Source of the DNA: Marinobacter algicola DG893
Lineage (GTDB): Bacteria > Pseudomonadota > Gammaproteobacteria > Pseudomonadales > Oleiphilaceae
DNA: 37,509 bases
Assembly: GCF_000170835.1 (NCBI RefSeq)
Contig: NZ_ABCP01000034.1
Coordinates: 1 to 37,509 of the forward strand
Direction: 5' to 3'
In this document: piece after piece, positions 17,297 to 26,589 of the stretch
Layout: every line of letters begins with the position of its first letter
How positions within the stretch are numbered: the stretch's first letter is position 1
Notes under the pieces: model-generated
Told to the model about the DNA's origin: nothing
Database searches by the model: none
Seen by the model: the letters and a program-made list of their open reading frames with translations, nothing else
Program-made: the position numbers and the translations under genes

Positions 17297-17620
17297 ATGG
17301 AAGCGAAATCCAGTCAGAACGAGTATGAGCAGGTCAGGCAAGACCTGCAGCAACTCCGCGAAGATCTCTCCAAACTCACCAAAGCGGTTGCGGACGGGCA
17401 AAAGAGTAATATCAGCAGTCTTCGTGATGAAATTCGCCGGGAAAGCCGGGAGGCTTTTGACCAGGTGCGGCAGCATGGGGATGAAGCCTTCAACCGCGCC
17501 CGTGATGCAAGTACTAAGGCGGTGCACGATGTTGAGCACAAAATCGAGGAACGGCCGTTCCTGAGCGTTGTGCTTATGTTCCTCGCCGGGTTGTTGGTTG
17601 GCCGGTTGTTGGACCGCTGA
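17297..17620 (+). CDS. DUF883-like membrane-anchored protein (YqjD/ElaB type)
   Basis: The 107-aa protein has a long amphipathic helical region (residues 5-80, heptad-like with many Glu, Gln and Arg) and a single C-terminal membrane helix (FLSVVLMFLAGLLVGRLL). This matches the YqjD/ElaB/DUF883 family of stationary-phase inner-membrane proteins that can associate with ribosomes. The ribosome-binding site AAGGAGG lies seven bases before ATG 17297. The holin-like gene follows after 2 bp, as in the yqjD-yqjE pair of enterobacteria. A 204-bp spacer without recognisable features precedes it, so this is probably the first gene of a short operon. Confidence 0.85.
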   Translation: MEAKSSQNEYEQVRQDLQQLREDLSKLTKAVADGQKSNISSLRDEIRRESREAFDQVRQHGDEAFNRARDASTKAVHDVEHKIEERPFLSVVLMFLAGLLVGRLLDR

Positions 17621-17622
17621 TT

Positions 17623-18120
17623 ATGCCTGACTCCGCCTGGTTACAGGGTGTCCTGCGCAAGGCAGTCGCAGCCATCATCGGTTTTATGTTGGCTTTTGTG
17701 TTGCTGGTCGCCCTGCTGATCACCGGATTTTATATGCTCGTTAATGCCACCACGCTGGCGCTGTCACCCATGCTGGGTGAAGCCGGCGCCATGGCGGTGA
17801 CGGGCGTCTCCTGTCTGTTGCTGCTGGCGTTGTTTTTCTACCGGATGACACGTCCGGCTACATCCAAAAAAACCGCCAGTGGGGGTGATCGGTCTTCCGC
17901 GTCACCAATCGATGCTATCAGGGAGCTCGTCCGTAACAACCCGCTGGAAGCCGCCTTTGCGGCGTTCGCGCTCGGTGTGGTGGAGCAGGGCGACCCTCGC
18001 CTGAAGTCACTGTTGTTGCAGGGTGGCATGGTCCTGATGAAGGAAGCGGAAGCCGAGCAGGCCCGAGATAAAGACAAAACGGACTCACGGGAAAGTGGCA
18101 CGGATGCGCCAGTCACATGA
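17623..18120 (+). CDS. Phage-holin-like inner-membrane protein (YqjE type)
   Basis: The 165-aa protein has two membrane helices in its first 75 residues (AIIGFMLAFVLLVALLITGF and VTGVSCLLLLALFFY), a Ser/Thr-rich linker, and a helical C-terminal part (about 100-150) with an acidic, charged tail. The two-helix N-terminus resembles the holin-superfamily YqjE proteins that are encoded beside YqjD. There is no prophage context, so a lytic role is unlikely. The gene starts 2 bp after the DUF883-like gene and was probably transcribed with it. Function is unknown; the pair may be part of an envelope-stress response. Confidence 0.7.
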   Translation: MPDSAWLQGVLRKAVAAIIGFMLAFVLLVALLITGFYMLVNATTLALSPMLGEAGAMAVTGVSCLLLLALFFYRMTRPATSKKTASGGDRSSASPIDAIRELVRNNPLEAAFAAFALGVVEQGDPRLKSLLLQGGMVLMKEAEAEQARDKDKTDSRESGTDAPVT

Positions 18121-18191
18121 TCGTCACCTCAGCGTAACCCCCCGCGCCGACAATAACCGTGGAGTACCATTCATTGCACAGGGAGCTTGTT

Positions 18192-19511
18192 ATGAAGTTA
18201 CGCACGTTATTGATTATGGCATTACTGATGTCTCTATTCTCTGCCGCCCATGCGGCGCCGGATTGGCATGGCAAGGGGGAGCATTGGACACCGCCGGGCC
18301 TTGATAAATGGCACGACAAGTGGCCGGATCTGAAGGACAGGCATCATCGGGGTAAACGCGAGGTCCATCTGGGGCCGCGACCCTTCTGGCTGGTGGACGA
18401 CATGGATGAGGGGCGCCTGAAAGACCGGCTCCAGTCCTGCCGCGCTGACAAAATCCGGCCCACGGATTTTTCCATTGGCCATCGTGGTGCGCCCTTGCAG
18501 TTCCCGGAGCACACGCTTGAATCCTACGTTGCGGCCGCCCGGATGGGCGCAGGCATCCTTGAGTGCGATGTTGCCTTTACCAAAGATCGGGAACTGGTCT
18601 GCCGTCATGCCCAGAACGATCTCCATACCACCACCAACATCGTGACGATTCCGGAACTGAACGCCAAGTGCACGCAGCCATTTGTCCCGGCGGACCCGGA
18701 CAGTGGCACCGAGGCGCAGGCAGAATGCCGGACCAGCGACATTACGCTGGAGGAGTTCAAATCTCTGGAAGGCAAGATGGACGCCTTCAATCCCATGGCA
18801 ACCACGCCTGAGGAATACCTGGAAGGAACAGCAGACTGGCGTACGGAGCTTTACAGCAGTCGCGGCACCCTGCTGACCCATAAGGAGAGCATCGAACTCT
18901 TTAAACGCCTGGGTGTGAAGTTCACGCCGGAACTGAAAACGCCGGTGGTGGAGATGCCCTACGAGGGCGATTACAGCCAGGAAGACTACGCTCGCCAGAT
19001 GATTCAGGACTACGTTGAGGCCGGCGTGAACCCGAGGGATGTCTGGCCTCAGTCGTTCCTGCTGGATGATGTGCTGTTCTGGATCAATGAAACGCCGCGT
19101 TTTGGACGACAGGCGGTGTTTCTGGATCAGGAGCCGCTGACACCGGAGAATTCCTCCCTGGCGTGGATGGAAGGCCTATCGGCGCAAGGAGTGAATATCC
19201 TGGCCCCCGCACTGTGGAAGATGTTGACCCTGGATAGCCATCAACAGATCGTGCCGTCGGAATACGCTGAAAATGCCAGGGCAGCAGGGTTGGATATGAT
19301 CGCCTGGACGGTCGAGCGTAGTGGCCCACTGGCCAATGGCGGTGGTTGGTATCACCAGACCATCACCGACGCCATCAATAACGACGGCGACGTGTTCAAC
19401 GTGATTGACGTGCTGGCCCGGGATGTTGGGGTCATTGGTGTCTTCTCGGATTGGCCCGCCACCACCACCTTCTATGCCAACTGTATGGGATATGCTGGCA
19501 GAGGGCACTGA
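18192..19511 (+). CDS. Secreted glycerophosphodiester phosphodiesterase
   Basis: This enzyme would hydrolyse glycerophosphodiesters to glycerol-3-phosphate and an alcohol outside the cytoplasm. The 439-aa protein starts at ATG 18192 with AGGGAGC upstream, and a signal peptide ends near AAHAAP. The GDPD TIM barrel begins with IGHRGAP (His97-Arg98), followed by the metal ligands Glu124 and Asp126 in LECDVAF and the second catalytic His139 in CRHAQ. A ~90-residue insertion follows the first strands ([17 protein letters not shown]), with cysteines that could form disulfides, as in periplasmic GlpQ-like enzymes. The barrel closes with GVFSDWP. A His/Lys-rich segment (residues 28-60) between signal peptide and domain is unusual. 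Confidence 0.9.
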   Translation: MKLRTLLIMALLMSLFSAAHAAPDWHGKGEHWTPPGLDKWHDKWPDLKDRHHRGKREVHLGPRPFWLVDDMDEGRLKDRLQSCRADKIRPTDFSIGHRGAPLQFPEHTLESYVAAARMGAGILECDVAFTKDRELVCRHAQNDLHTTTNIVTIPELNAKCTQPFVPADPDSGTEAQAECRTSDITLEEFKSLEGKMDAFNPMATTPEEYLEGTADWRTELYSSRGTLLTHKESIELFKRLGVKFTPELKTPVVEMPYEGDYSQEDYARQMIQDYVEAGVNPRDVWPQSFLLDDVLFWINETPRFGRQAVFLDQEPLTPENSSLAWMEGLSAQGVNILAPALWKMLTLDSHQQIVPSEYAENARAAGLDMIAWTVERSGPLANGGGWYHQTITDAINNDGDVFNVIDVLARDVGVIGVFSDWPATTTFYANCMGYAGRGH

Positions 19512-19518
19512 CCGTAGA

Positions 19519-19550
19519 TGCGCGCCTCAGTCATCCGTTTGAGGCGCGCA
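19519..19550 (+). terminator. GC-rich hairpin after the phosphodiesterase gene
   Basis: TGCGCGCCTCA (19519-19529) and TGAGGCGCGCA (19540-19550) form a perfect 11-bp stem with a 10-nt loop, starting 8 bp after the stop codon. Only a short T-rich stretch (GATTTCGG) follows, so it is a likely but weak intrinsic terminator. Confidence 0.6.
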
Positions 19551-19791
19551 GATTTCGGATAGTTGGCAGATCTGGCCGCAGGCCTTCCGATGTTTGCAAC
19601 AGAGCTGTGCCTCGAAAAGTTGTCATCCCGACATTAACTAACATGAAATGAAGGTGAACAGACCGTATTGCGCATTTAACCCACATCCCGCCAATTTGTA
19701 GGTAGCCTGAGTTCAGGTAATCGGTATGACGCTTTACCGGTTAATCCAATAGGAAATCAATTGTTTCCGAACTCAGAAGGATGGATGCGAT

Positions 19792-20370
19792 ATGAGCTAT
19801 AAATCCGGTTTTGCCTATGTAACGGTTCTGGCCTCGGCCATGCTGGCCGCCCCAGTCGTATCAGCCCAGGACAACACTGATCGTGACAGCTCCGGTGTGT
19901 ATCTGAGCGGCAGTTATGGTGGTTACAAATCCCACGGCGGCGAGTTTGATGATGAAAACGACCTGTTTGGCGTAGGGTTGGGCTACCAGTTCAATCAGTT
20001 CTTTGCCCTGGAAGCCGAGTACATTGATTTCGGCAACTTTGGCGATGACGATGTTGATGGCAAGCTGAAAGGGACCTCCCTCGGTTTAATGGGGCGGTTG
20101 CCATTGACGGATACCTTTGGCGTCTATGCCAAGGCCGGCGCGTTTGCCTCGTCGTTTGATGTGGACGCGTTTGACGAGAGTGAGACCTACGATGAGGTTA
20201 ATCCGTTCGTTGGTGCTGGTGTCGATTTCCGGGTCACTGAGCAGTTGACCGCGTTTGCGGAATACAACCGCTACAACGTAGATATCGACGAGGACGATTT
20301 TAACGGCCAGGTCACCAACGACGGGCCGGATTTCGATACTGGTCGTGTTGGTATGCGCTTCCAGTTCTAA
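19792..20370 (+). CDS. Outer-membrane beta-barrel protein (OmpA/OmpX-like)
   Basis: The 192-aa protein has a signal peptide ending near VVSAQD and then alternating beta strands typical of an eight-stranded barrel (GVYLSGSYGGY, FGVGLGYQFNQFFALEAEY, VGMRFQF). It ends in Phe, as required for insertion by the BAM machinery. Extracellular loops are strongly acidic (FDDENDLF, NFGDDDVDGK, DIDEDDF), which suits a marine halotolerant host and may bind cations. It belongs to the OMP_b-brl family. The ribosome-binding site AGAAGGA precedes ATG 19792. The 280-bp spacer before it probably holds its promoter, but I found no well-spaced -35/-10 pair. A strong terminator follows, so it is likely monocistronic. 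Confidence 0.9.
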   Translation: MSYKSGFAYVTVLASAMLAAPVVSAQDNTDRDSSGVYLSGSYGGYKSHGGEFDDENDLFGVGLGYQFNQFFALEAEYIDFGNFGDDDVDGKLKGTSLGLMGRLPLTDTFGVYAKAGAFASSFDVDAFDESETYDEVNPFVGAGVDFRVTEQLTAFAEYNRYNVDIDEDDFNGQVTNDGPDFDTGRVGMRFQF

Positions 20371-20387
20371 CAGAGGCGCGTAATAGG

Positions 20388-20417
20388 GCCCGGGGCGGGG
20401 TTGCCCCGGGCTTTTTT
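20388..20417 (+). terminator. Strong Rho-independent terminator
   Basis: GCCCGGGGC (20388-20396) pairs with GCCCCGGGC (20403-20411) across a 6-nt loop and is followed by six T residues (20412-20417). It lies 18 bp after the outer-membrane protein stop codon and separates it from the convergent cysK gene. Confidence 0.93.
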
Positions 20418-20438
20418 CATCAGGTTCCTTTTTCCGTC

Positions 20439-21410
20439 TTACTGAACGTTTTCCAACTCGCCAAACCGCTCTGCGAACAGCGCTGACGACAGGTAGCGCT
20501 CGGCGGAATCCGGCAGTACCACCACGATATTCTTGCCCTGGAATTCCGGCAGTTTTCCGATCCTGACCGCAGCTACAACCGCTGCACCACAGGAAATGCC
20601 ACAGAGGATGCCTTCCTCCTGCATCAGCCGGTGCGCCATGTCCATCGCTTCCTGATTGCTGACTTTTTCCACCCGGTCCACCAGGTCCATATCCAGATTG
20701 CCCGGAATGAAACCGGCGCCAATGCCCTGGATCTTGTGGGGCGCTGGCGTCTGGTCCTGGCCACTGCGGGCCTGGCTGATGATTGGTGAGTCTTCCGGCT
20801 CTACGGCAACGGTGGTAATGGCCTTGCCTTTGGTGTTGCGGATGTAGCGGGTAACGCCGGTAAGGGTGCCGCCCGTTCCAACCCCGGACACGAAGATGTC
20901 TATCGCGCCGTCGGTGTCGTTCCAGATTTCGGGGCCAGTGGTGTCTTCGTGGATACGGGGGTTGGCCGGGTTCTCGAACTGCTGTGGCATGAAGCAGTTA
21001 TCCGGGTCTTCAGCAACGATTTCCTCGGCTTTGGCGATGGCACCTTTCATACCCTTTGCCGGCTCCGTAAGCACCAGTTCCGCCCCCATGGCCTTCAGTA
21101 CTTTGCGGCGTTCCAGGCTCATGGATGACGGCATGGTCAGTTTCAGTTTGTAGCCTCGCGCGGCGGCCACGAAAGCCAGCGCGATGCCGGTGTTACCGCT
21201 GGTGGGCTCCACAATAGTCATGCCGGGCTTGAGAGCACCACGTTTTTCCGCGTCCCAGATCATGGCAGAGCCGATCCGGCATTTTACGGAATAGGCCGGG
21301 TTGCGGCCCTCAATCTTGGCCCAGATGGTGGCCCCTTCGTTGACCCGATTAAGCTTGACCAGCGGTGTATTGCCAATCGACAGCGAGTTGTCTTCGTAGA
21401 TCTTAGCCAT
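20439..21410 (-). CDS. cysK: Cysteine synthase A (O-acetylserine sulfhydrylase)
   Basis: CysK makes L-cysteine from O-acetylserine and sulfide in the cytoplasm with pyridoxal phosphate. The 323-aa protein has the PLP lysine at Lys43 (AYSVKCRIG), the substrate-binding loop TSGNTG (70-75), the phosphate-binding loop GVGTGGT (176-182), and the C-terminal Ser in GISCGAA that contacts the PLP ring nitrogen. Length and motifs are those of CysK, and nothing is missing. The start is ATG at 21410 with AAGGAG upstream; an upstream extension to 21443 has no support. It is a single-gene unit convergent with the outer-membrane protein gene, and the diguanylate cyclase gene lies 47 bp upstream on the same strand. 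Confidence 0.95.
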   Translation of the reverse strand: MAKIYEDNSLSIGNTPLVKLNRVNEGATIWAKIEGRNPAYSVKCRIGSAMIWDAEKRGALKPGMTIVEPTSGNTGIALAFVAAARGYKLKLTMPSSMSLERRKVLKAMGAELVLTEPAKGMKGAIAKAEEIVAEDPDNCFMPQQFENPANPRIHEDTTGPEIWNDTDGAIDIFVSGVGTGGTLTGVTRYIRNTKGKAITTVAVEPEDSPIISQARSGQDQTPAPHKIQGIGAGFIPGNLDMDLVDRVEKVSNQEAMDMAHRLMQEEGILCGISCGAAVVAAVRIGKLPEFQGKNIVVVLPDSAERYLSSALFAERFGELENVQ

Positions 21411-21457
21411 GGTGTCGTCTCCTTTGCGTTTTCCCTGTCGCAAAAGGATAGCATCAG

Positions 21458-24400
21458 CTAGCCCTGCCTGGCTGCCTGATCTTCTGCGGGGCTTTCGATG
21501 GTCAGTGCTTCCAGACGGTTGCGGCCGTTTTGCTTGGCGAGATACAGCGCCTTGTCAGCCAGGCGAAGGAATTCCGCTGGCACCGTGTCTTTGCCTGGCG
21601 TGCCAGTGGCCAGGCCGATGCTCACGGTAAAGCGAATCTGCTCGTCGTTGCAGCAGGTGGTTTGCCCGGCCAGGCCCTCGCGGAATCCTTCCAGGCGTGA
21701 AACCAATTCCTCACGGTCGCTGAAGCTGGTGAACATGACAAACTCCTCACCGCCGAACCGGGTAAGGCGGTCGGTGTCACGCCGAAAGTGGGTGCGCATG
21801 GTATCCGCCAGCGCCACCAGACATCGGTCGCCCGCGTCGTGGCCGTAGGTGTCATTGATTTCCTTGAAATGGTCCGCATCCACCATCGCTACTGCAAACC
21901 CGGCCCCGTGCCTCTGACACCAGTGGAAGCTCTTGCTGAACTCACGGTCGAAATAGCTGCGATTGCCGATTTGTGTCAAGTCGTCGGTGACGCTAAGATG
22001 CGCAAGACGGTCATTTGCCGCAGCCAGTTCCCGATTCAGACGACCGAGTTTTCGATTCCAGTAGCACAACAGCCCCACAAGCACCACGGCACCCACAGTG
22101 AGCTGGAACATCAGGGTGTAGTCGACGGTCGGTTCCAGTAAGCCTGCCCATTGCTGTTCAACGCTTTTACGTTCTTCGTCCGTCAGGCTGGACACCAACT
22201 TTTGCATGATGTTGAGCAGCTCGGGCTGGTCATTCCGGGTGGCGACTCCCGGGGTCCAGTCTGCGGGAATCCGTCCGAGCACTTTCAGGTCCGCCAGGCC
22301 GAGCTCCTGCATGTTGTAGCTGGCTGTGGACAAAGTGCCAAGATACCCTGCCAGCTTCCGTTCCTGAACCATGCGCAGTCCGGTTTTTTCGCTGGGTACT
22401 TCCACCAGATTGAGGTGGGGGTTGGTTGTTCTCAGCAGTTCCAGAAAAGCGTAGTCCTTCACTACGCCGACCGGCTGGTCCGATATATCATCCAGTGTAT
22501 TGATATAGGGGGCTTCCACACGCCCCAATAGCACGCTGGGAATCTGGATATAGGGTTCTGTGAAACTCAGGTATTCCAGCAGCTCCGGTGTTTCCATGGC
22601 CATGGACAGTAGATCGCATTGGCGCTCTTTGACGGCCTTGATGGACTCGGCCCAGCTATCTACGGGAAGAGGAGTGAACTTGATATTGGAACGCTCGGTA
22701 AACAGGGCGAAGATGTCGGCGGAAATTCCGAGGTGTTTATTGTCCTCGCTGAGTCCCTCCAGAGGAAGCCAGTCAGGATCCACGCAGATGGTCAGCCTTC
22801 GGTTGCGATCGGCCAGCCAAGCCTGTTCGGCTTCGGAAAACGTTAACGGATCCGTGCCGGGCGGCTGGTTACGACGGGTAGAGGTGCCGAGCCAGCGATT
22901 CTCGATAGTGCGCATTTCCGTTTGGCTGATAGCGCCCAACGCCGCGTCCATAATGAAGGCGAGCGGCTCAAGCGCGGGACGCACCCCAAAGCGCAGGTCT
23001 TCTCCCGGCATTCCATCAAGGGTCATTTCACCGGCAATATCCACTCCGGCAATGCGAAGTTCCCTCACCCAATAGTTACCGTTAGGCAGGGCTGCCAACG
23101 CAACATCGACGGAGCCCTCTGCCAGGGCCTGGAACATGGCCTGCTGCGCCGTGAAAGAGAACACATTGTCGCCCAATGCCTCACGAAGGGCCCCCTCATA
23201 GTAGATGCCTGAGCCAATAGCGACCTTTAGTCCCTGCAAGTCTGCCAGTGAGTTGAATAGCAGGTTCTTGTCCAGCGTGAAGGCGACGTTGGGAATGATG
23301 TGGTAGGGACGGGTGAACCGAGTGAACGCCTCACGCTCTTCGGTTTTCGAGATATTGGCCATGATATCGATGTCACGATTCAGAAACCGGGGGTACAGTT
23401 CCGACCATTGTCCCGGGACCGGTATAATCTGCAGCCCGGTCAGATCCGATATCCGGTTCAGCACGTCGACGGACAGTCCTTGCAGCGCATCTGCGTCGTG
23501 AAAGCTGAAGGGCGCATAGTCACTCATAAAGCCCACCCGTACCGGACCGGCCTCACTGATATAGCGCTGATGGGCATCACTCAGGGTAAACCCCGACGAT
23601 TCAGCAACACTGGTCCCGCCGTACTCCTGCCATCGGTTGAACAGTTCCTCGATGCGCTCATCGGGTATGGCCGCCAGGCCGCTGCTGACCACGTTAAACA
23701 GCTCGTCGTTTTCTTTCAGAACACCAAGTCGAAAGTCTTCTTTCGACCATTCTCCCAATGGTGCGGGGCCCGCAATTTCCAAAAACCGGAAACCGGCCTG
23801 GTTGGCGTAGTAGTCCAGGGTCAGTTCCGGACCGATGATGCCGTCCACCCACCCGAAGGCCAGTGCCCGGATCAGACCGGGAATGGAATCGTAGGTGACC
23901 AGTGACACGCCCGCCGTTTGAAGGGCGTCGCGGAAATAGACGTCACGGACAACGCCAATACGGTAGTCATTGAGGGATTCCAGGGAATCGATGTTTTTGA
24001 GCGGGTTGACCGGGTCATGCATCAAGTGCATCTGGCGAATGTGGTAAGGTTTGGTGAACTGAACGGTCCTGGCGCGGTCATCGTTGTAGGAAATACCTTC
24101 AATGATGTCGATTTCGCCGCGCTCGAATGCACCGAACACTTCTGGCCAGGTGCCTGCCCGAAACTCTATGTCCAACCCTGACTGACGGGCCACTTCACGG
24201 ACAATATCGATCGAAAAGCCGGATGCTGTGCGGCCCACCATAGACGTGTACGGCTTGTTGTCGGCCACAATGCCAACCGAGACGGGTTCGTTTACAGAGG
24301 GCCAGGCAAACGTCGACAGGAAGGTGAGCGCCAGTACACCATAAATGCTAGCAAGCAGTGTGATCAGTGATGGCTTTGGCCCGGCAATTACAGCGCTCAT
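21458..24400 (-). CDS. Membrane diguanylate cyclase with three periplasmic solute-binding domains
   Basis: The 980-aa protein should synthesise cyclic di-GMP from two GTP in response to periplasmic ligands. An N-terminal signal anchor ([17 protein letters not shown]) leads into three tandem type-3 solute-binding (SBP_bac_3) domains. They begin near residues 37 ([15 protein letters not shown]), 285 ([14 protein letters not shown]) and 530 ([14 protein letters not shown]). A membrane helix at about 757-778 ([13 protein letters not shown]) precedes a GGDEF domain with active-site GGEEF (about 883-887). RDTD, five residues upstream, is an RxxD inhibitory site. There is no EAL domain. ATG 24400 is preferred because a further 59 upstream codons would precede the signal anchor with no family support; GTG 24412 is possible. 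Binding of amino acids is likely from family knowledge; the ligand cannot be read from sequence. Confidence 0.88.
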   Translation of the reverse strand: MSAVIAGPKPSLITLLASIYGVLALTFLSTFAWPSVNEPVSVGIVADNKPYTSMVGRTASGFSIDIVREVARQSGLDIEFRAGTWPEVFGAFERGEIDIIEGISYNDDRARTVQFTKPYHIRQMHLMHDPVNPLKNIDSLESLNDYRIGVVRDVYFRDALQTAGVSLVTYDSIPGLIRALAFGWVDGIIGPELTLDYYANQAGFRFLEIAGPAPLGEWSKEDFRLGVLKENDELFNVVSSGLAAIPDERIEELFNRWQEYGGTSVAESSGFTLSDAHQRYISEAGPVRVGFMSDYAPFSFHDADALQGLSVDVLNRISDLTGLQIIPVPGQWSELYPRFLNRDIDIMANISKTEEREAFTRFTRPYHIIPNVAFTLDKNLLFNSLADLQGLKVAIGSGIYYEGALREALGDNVFSFTAQQAMFQALAEGSVDVALAALPNGNYWVRELRIAGVDIAGEMTLDGMPGEDLRFGVRPALEPLAFIMDAALGAISQTEMRTIENRWLGTSTRRNQPPGTDPLTFSEAEQAWLADRNRRLTICVDPDWLPLEGLSEDNKHLGISADIFALFTERSNIKFTPLPVDSWAESIKAVKERQCDLLSMAMETPELLEYLSFTEPYIQIPSVLLGRVEAPYINTLDDISDQPVGVVKDYAFLELLRTTNPHLNLVEVPSEKTGLRMVQERKLAGYLGTLSTASYNMQELGLADLKVLGRIPADWTPGVATRNDQPELLNIMQKLVSSLTDEERKSVEQQWAGLLEPTVDYTLMFQLTVGAVVLVGLLCYWNRKLGRLNRELAAANDRLAHLSVTDDLTQIGNRSYFDREFSKSFHWCQRHGAGFAVAMVDADHFKEINDTYGHDAGDRCLVALADTMRTHFRRDTDRLTRFGGEEFVMFTSFSDREELVSRLEGFREGLAGQTTCCNDEQIRFTVSIGLATGTPGKDTVPAEFLRLADKALYLAKQNGRNRLEALTIESPAEDQAARQG

Positions 24401-24544
24401 CGGGTGATTCACAATTCTGTGGTGATTAGTAAATGAGTGTAGTCGTTGGCGGGTTGTTTGCCCAACAACGAGTTGATGTGTGGCCTGCGATTGCCAGTGC
24501 GTGATGGTAGGATGTCGCGACTTCAGTACGTTATGGGAACGACC

Positions 24545-25270
24545 ATGGGCCTTTTGTTTGAACAGATCGACAGCCAACCTTCATCGTTGGGGGAGATCAC
24601 GCTTCGCCGCCGTCGCATTCCGGCGTTGGGTGACCGGGATATCTACGAGGTAAAGCTGGGTGAAGAGTTCCTCATGTCCAGTATGTTCGTGGACGCGGAA
24701 GTGGCCCTGGCCGACCTTGGCCTGAATGCCGTGGAGGGCGAACAGCTAAAGGTGGTGGTAGGCGGCCTTGGGCTGGGTTATACCGCGGAAGCGGCCCTCA
24801 AGCACGAACGGGTGAGCGAGCTGCTGGTTGTGGATGCCCTGGACACGGTGATCCACTGGCACCAGCAGGAAAAGGTCCCGTTGGGGAAGGTGTTGAATGC
24901 CGACCCGCGCTGCCGCTATGTGTTGGGCAGTTTCTTTGATCTGGCGGTATCGGAATCCGGTTTTGATACCGAAACCTCGGGCAGGGTGTTCGACGCCATC
25001 CTGCTGGACATTGACCATTCCCCCAGAGCCCTCCTGAACGAGTCCAATGCCAGCTTCTACAATGCTGAAAGCTTAGGCAGAATGGCGGCCCACCTGCGCC
25101 CTGGCGGCGTCTTCGCCATGTGGTCCAACGACCCGCCGGACGAGCCGTTCATGGACGTGTTGCGAACGCTGTTCACGGATGTGGATGCGAAGGTGGTGTC
25201 GTTCTATAACCCGTTCCAGAATCGGGAGTCCACCAACACGGTGTTCCTGGCCAGAAAGCCGCTCAGTTGA
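24545..25270 (+). CDS. Spermidine-synthase-like protein
   Basis: The 241-aa protein has the Rossmann fold of the polyamine synthase family. The AdoMet-type nucleotide loop is VVGGLGLGYTAEAAL, followed by an acidic residue at the end of strand 2 (ELLVVDALD), FDAILLDIDHSP around the next strand, and LRPGGVFAMWSND. It lacks the GGGDG signature of true spermidine synthases, having GGLGLG instead, so the substrate is unknown. ATG 24545 is chosen because homology-like sequence starts there and GGGAAC lies upstream; ATG 24512 and 24533 are alternatives. It diverges from the cyclase gene across 144 bp and overlaps the convergent mgsA gene tail to tail by 8 bp. Confidence 0.75.
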   Translation: MGLLFEQIDSQPSSLGEITLRRRRIPALGDRDIYEVKLGEEFLMSSMFVDAEVALADLGLNAVEGEQLKVVVGGLGLGYTAEAALKHERVSELLVVDALDTVIHWHQQEKVPLGKVLNADPRCRYVLGSFFDLAVSESGFDTETSGRVFDAILLDIDHSPRALLNESNASFYNAESLGRMAAHLRPGGVFAMWSNDPPDEPFMDVLRTLFTDVDAKVVSFYNPFQNRESTNTVFLARKPLS

Positions 25271-25703
25271 CGGAGCGGCCGGTGTAGCTTGAGAAATCCG
25301 GCCGTTGAGGTTGGTGCTGATCGTCCGTCATATAGGCTGATGTCAGGATGAACTCAGCGGTGGCCCGGTTGCAGGCGACGGGAATGTTCCACAACGCAGC
25401 GATGCGCAGCAGGGCCTTGATGTCCGGGTCGTGGGGTTGGGGCTCCAGCGGGTCCCAGAAGAACACCAGCAGGTCAATTTCCCCTTCCGCGATCTTGGCG
25501 CCAATTTGCTGATCGCCCCCGAGCGGGCCACTGAGCAGGCAATGGATGTCGTCCCGGCCCAGATTTTCCTTGAGCAACCGGCCAGTGGTGCCGGAGGCGT
25601 AGAGTCGGAGGGAGGCAAAGCGGGTCTGGTTGTCGGCAACCCAGTCCACCAGTTCTCTCTTCTTGTTATCGTGGGCGACAAGAGCGACGGATTTAACGGC
25701 CAT
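25263..25703 (-). CDS. mgsA: Methylglyoxal synthase
   Basis: MgsA converts dihydroxyacetone phosphate to methylglyoxal and phosphate, a bypass of lower glycolysis that operates when phosphate is short or sugar phosphates build up. The 146-aa protein has the family fold. The N-terminal strand is VALVAHDNKK, and ASGTTGRLL binds phosphate. GPLGGDQQIG carries the catalytic Asp64 (Asp71 in E. coli), and PHDPDIKALLR has His91 and Asp94, equivalent to His98 and Asp101. ATG 25703 is preceded by AAGGAGAC on the minus strand. It is divergent from the DUF815 gene across 89 bp. All key residues are present. Confidence 0.95.
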   Translation of the reverse strand: MAVKSVALVAHDNKKRELVDWVADNQTRFASLRLYASGTTGRLLKENLGRDDIHCLLSGPLGGDQQIGAKIAEGEIDLLVFFWDPLEPQPHDPDIKALLRIAALWNIPVACNRATAEFILTSAYMTDDQHQPQRPDFSSYTGRSVN

Positions 25704-25792
25704 TTGCGGTAAAGTCTCCTTTTCGGGGTGTGTCCGGTAATGGGCTCCAGTGTTTCATATTCGTGATAAACGCGGAACAGGAAATAGGTGTT

Positions 25793-26581
25793 ATGTCGAC
25801 AGATCACGCCATCAACTGGGCAGAGACGCCCGCCGCCGTGTGGCGCCGTCATCGTCAGGGGCTACGGGCCATTCGGCGGCTTGACCCGGTGGGTTGGGGC
25901 GACCTGACCGGCATCGAGCGACAGCAGGCGGCCCTGGCCCGCAACACCGAGCGTTTCCTGTCCGGTGAACCCTCGAACAATACGTTACTCTGGGGCGCCC
26001 GGGGCACGGGCAAATCATCGCTGATCAAGGCGCTGCTTAACCGCTACCGGCAGCAAGGTCTACGGATGATCGAGGTGGACAAGGACGACCTGGTAAACCT
26101 ACCGGAAATCGTCGATGACATCGCTGAATTGCCCTGGCGGTTTGTGATCTTCTGCGACGACCTTTCCTTTGAAGTGGGCGAATCTGGTTACAAGGCGTTG
26201 AAGAGCGTGCTGGAAGGCTCGCTGGAGCTGCCGCCTGAGAACGTCAGGGTGTATGCCACGTCTAACCGCCGGCACCTGATGCCGGAATTCATGGACGATA
26301 ACCTGAAAAGCGAGATGCGCGGCGGTGAACTCCATCCGGCCGAGGCGATCGAGGAACAGGTCTCCCTGGCGGACCGGTTTGGGTTGCAGTTGTCGTTCTA
26401 CGGTTTCCCCCAGGATGTCTACCTGCAGGCCATTGATGCGCTGTTTCCGAAGGTGGGTGATCGTGAGGCGTTGCATCTTGAGGCCATTCGCTTTGCCACC
26501 AGCCGGGGTGCCCGTAACGGCCGCACGGCGCAGCAGTTCTATCGCCAGTTTGCCGGCGACCCGGACGCCTTTGGTCAGTAG
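25793..26581 (+). CDS. DUF815 family AAA+ ATPase
   Basis: The 262-aa cytoplasmic protein belongs to the DUF815 (YifB-unrelated) ATP-binding family of unknown function. Walker A is GARGTGKS (about 68-75), Walker B lies in FVIFCDDLSF, and a sensor-1-like VYATSNRRHLMPE follows. The C-terminal lid contains a typical FYGFPQDVYL and ARNGRTAQQF. The start ATG 25793 has AGGAAATAGG upstream; the in-frame extension to 25730 overlaps the mgsA promoter region and lacks support. It converges on the DUF3422 gene with only 8 bp between stop codons. The role is unknown; the family is often annotated as an uncharacterised P-loop ATPase. Confidence 0.88.
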   Translation: MSTDHAINWAETPAAVWRRHRQGLRAIRRLDPVGWGDLTGIERQQAALARNTERFLSGEPSNNTLLWGARGTGKSSLIKALLNRYRQQGLRMIEVDKDDLVNLPEIVDDIAELPWRFVIFCDDLSFEVGESGYKALKSVLEGSLELPPENVRVYATSNRRHLMPEFMDDNLKSEMRGGELHPAEAIEEQVSLADRFGLQLSFYGFPQDVYLQAIDALFPKVGDREALHLEAIRFATSRGARNGRTAQQFYRQFAGDPDAFGQ

Positions 26582-26589
26582 GCAGCCAG

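Noticed and set aside
24401..24577. N-terminal extension of the diguanylate cyclase
   Set aside because: The extra residues are polar, precede the signal anchor, and lie across the likely divergent promoter region.
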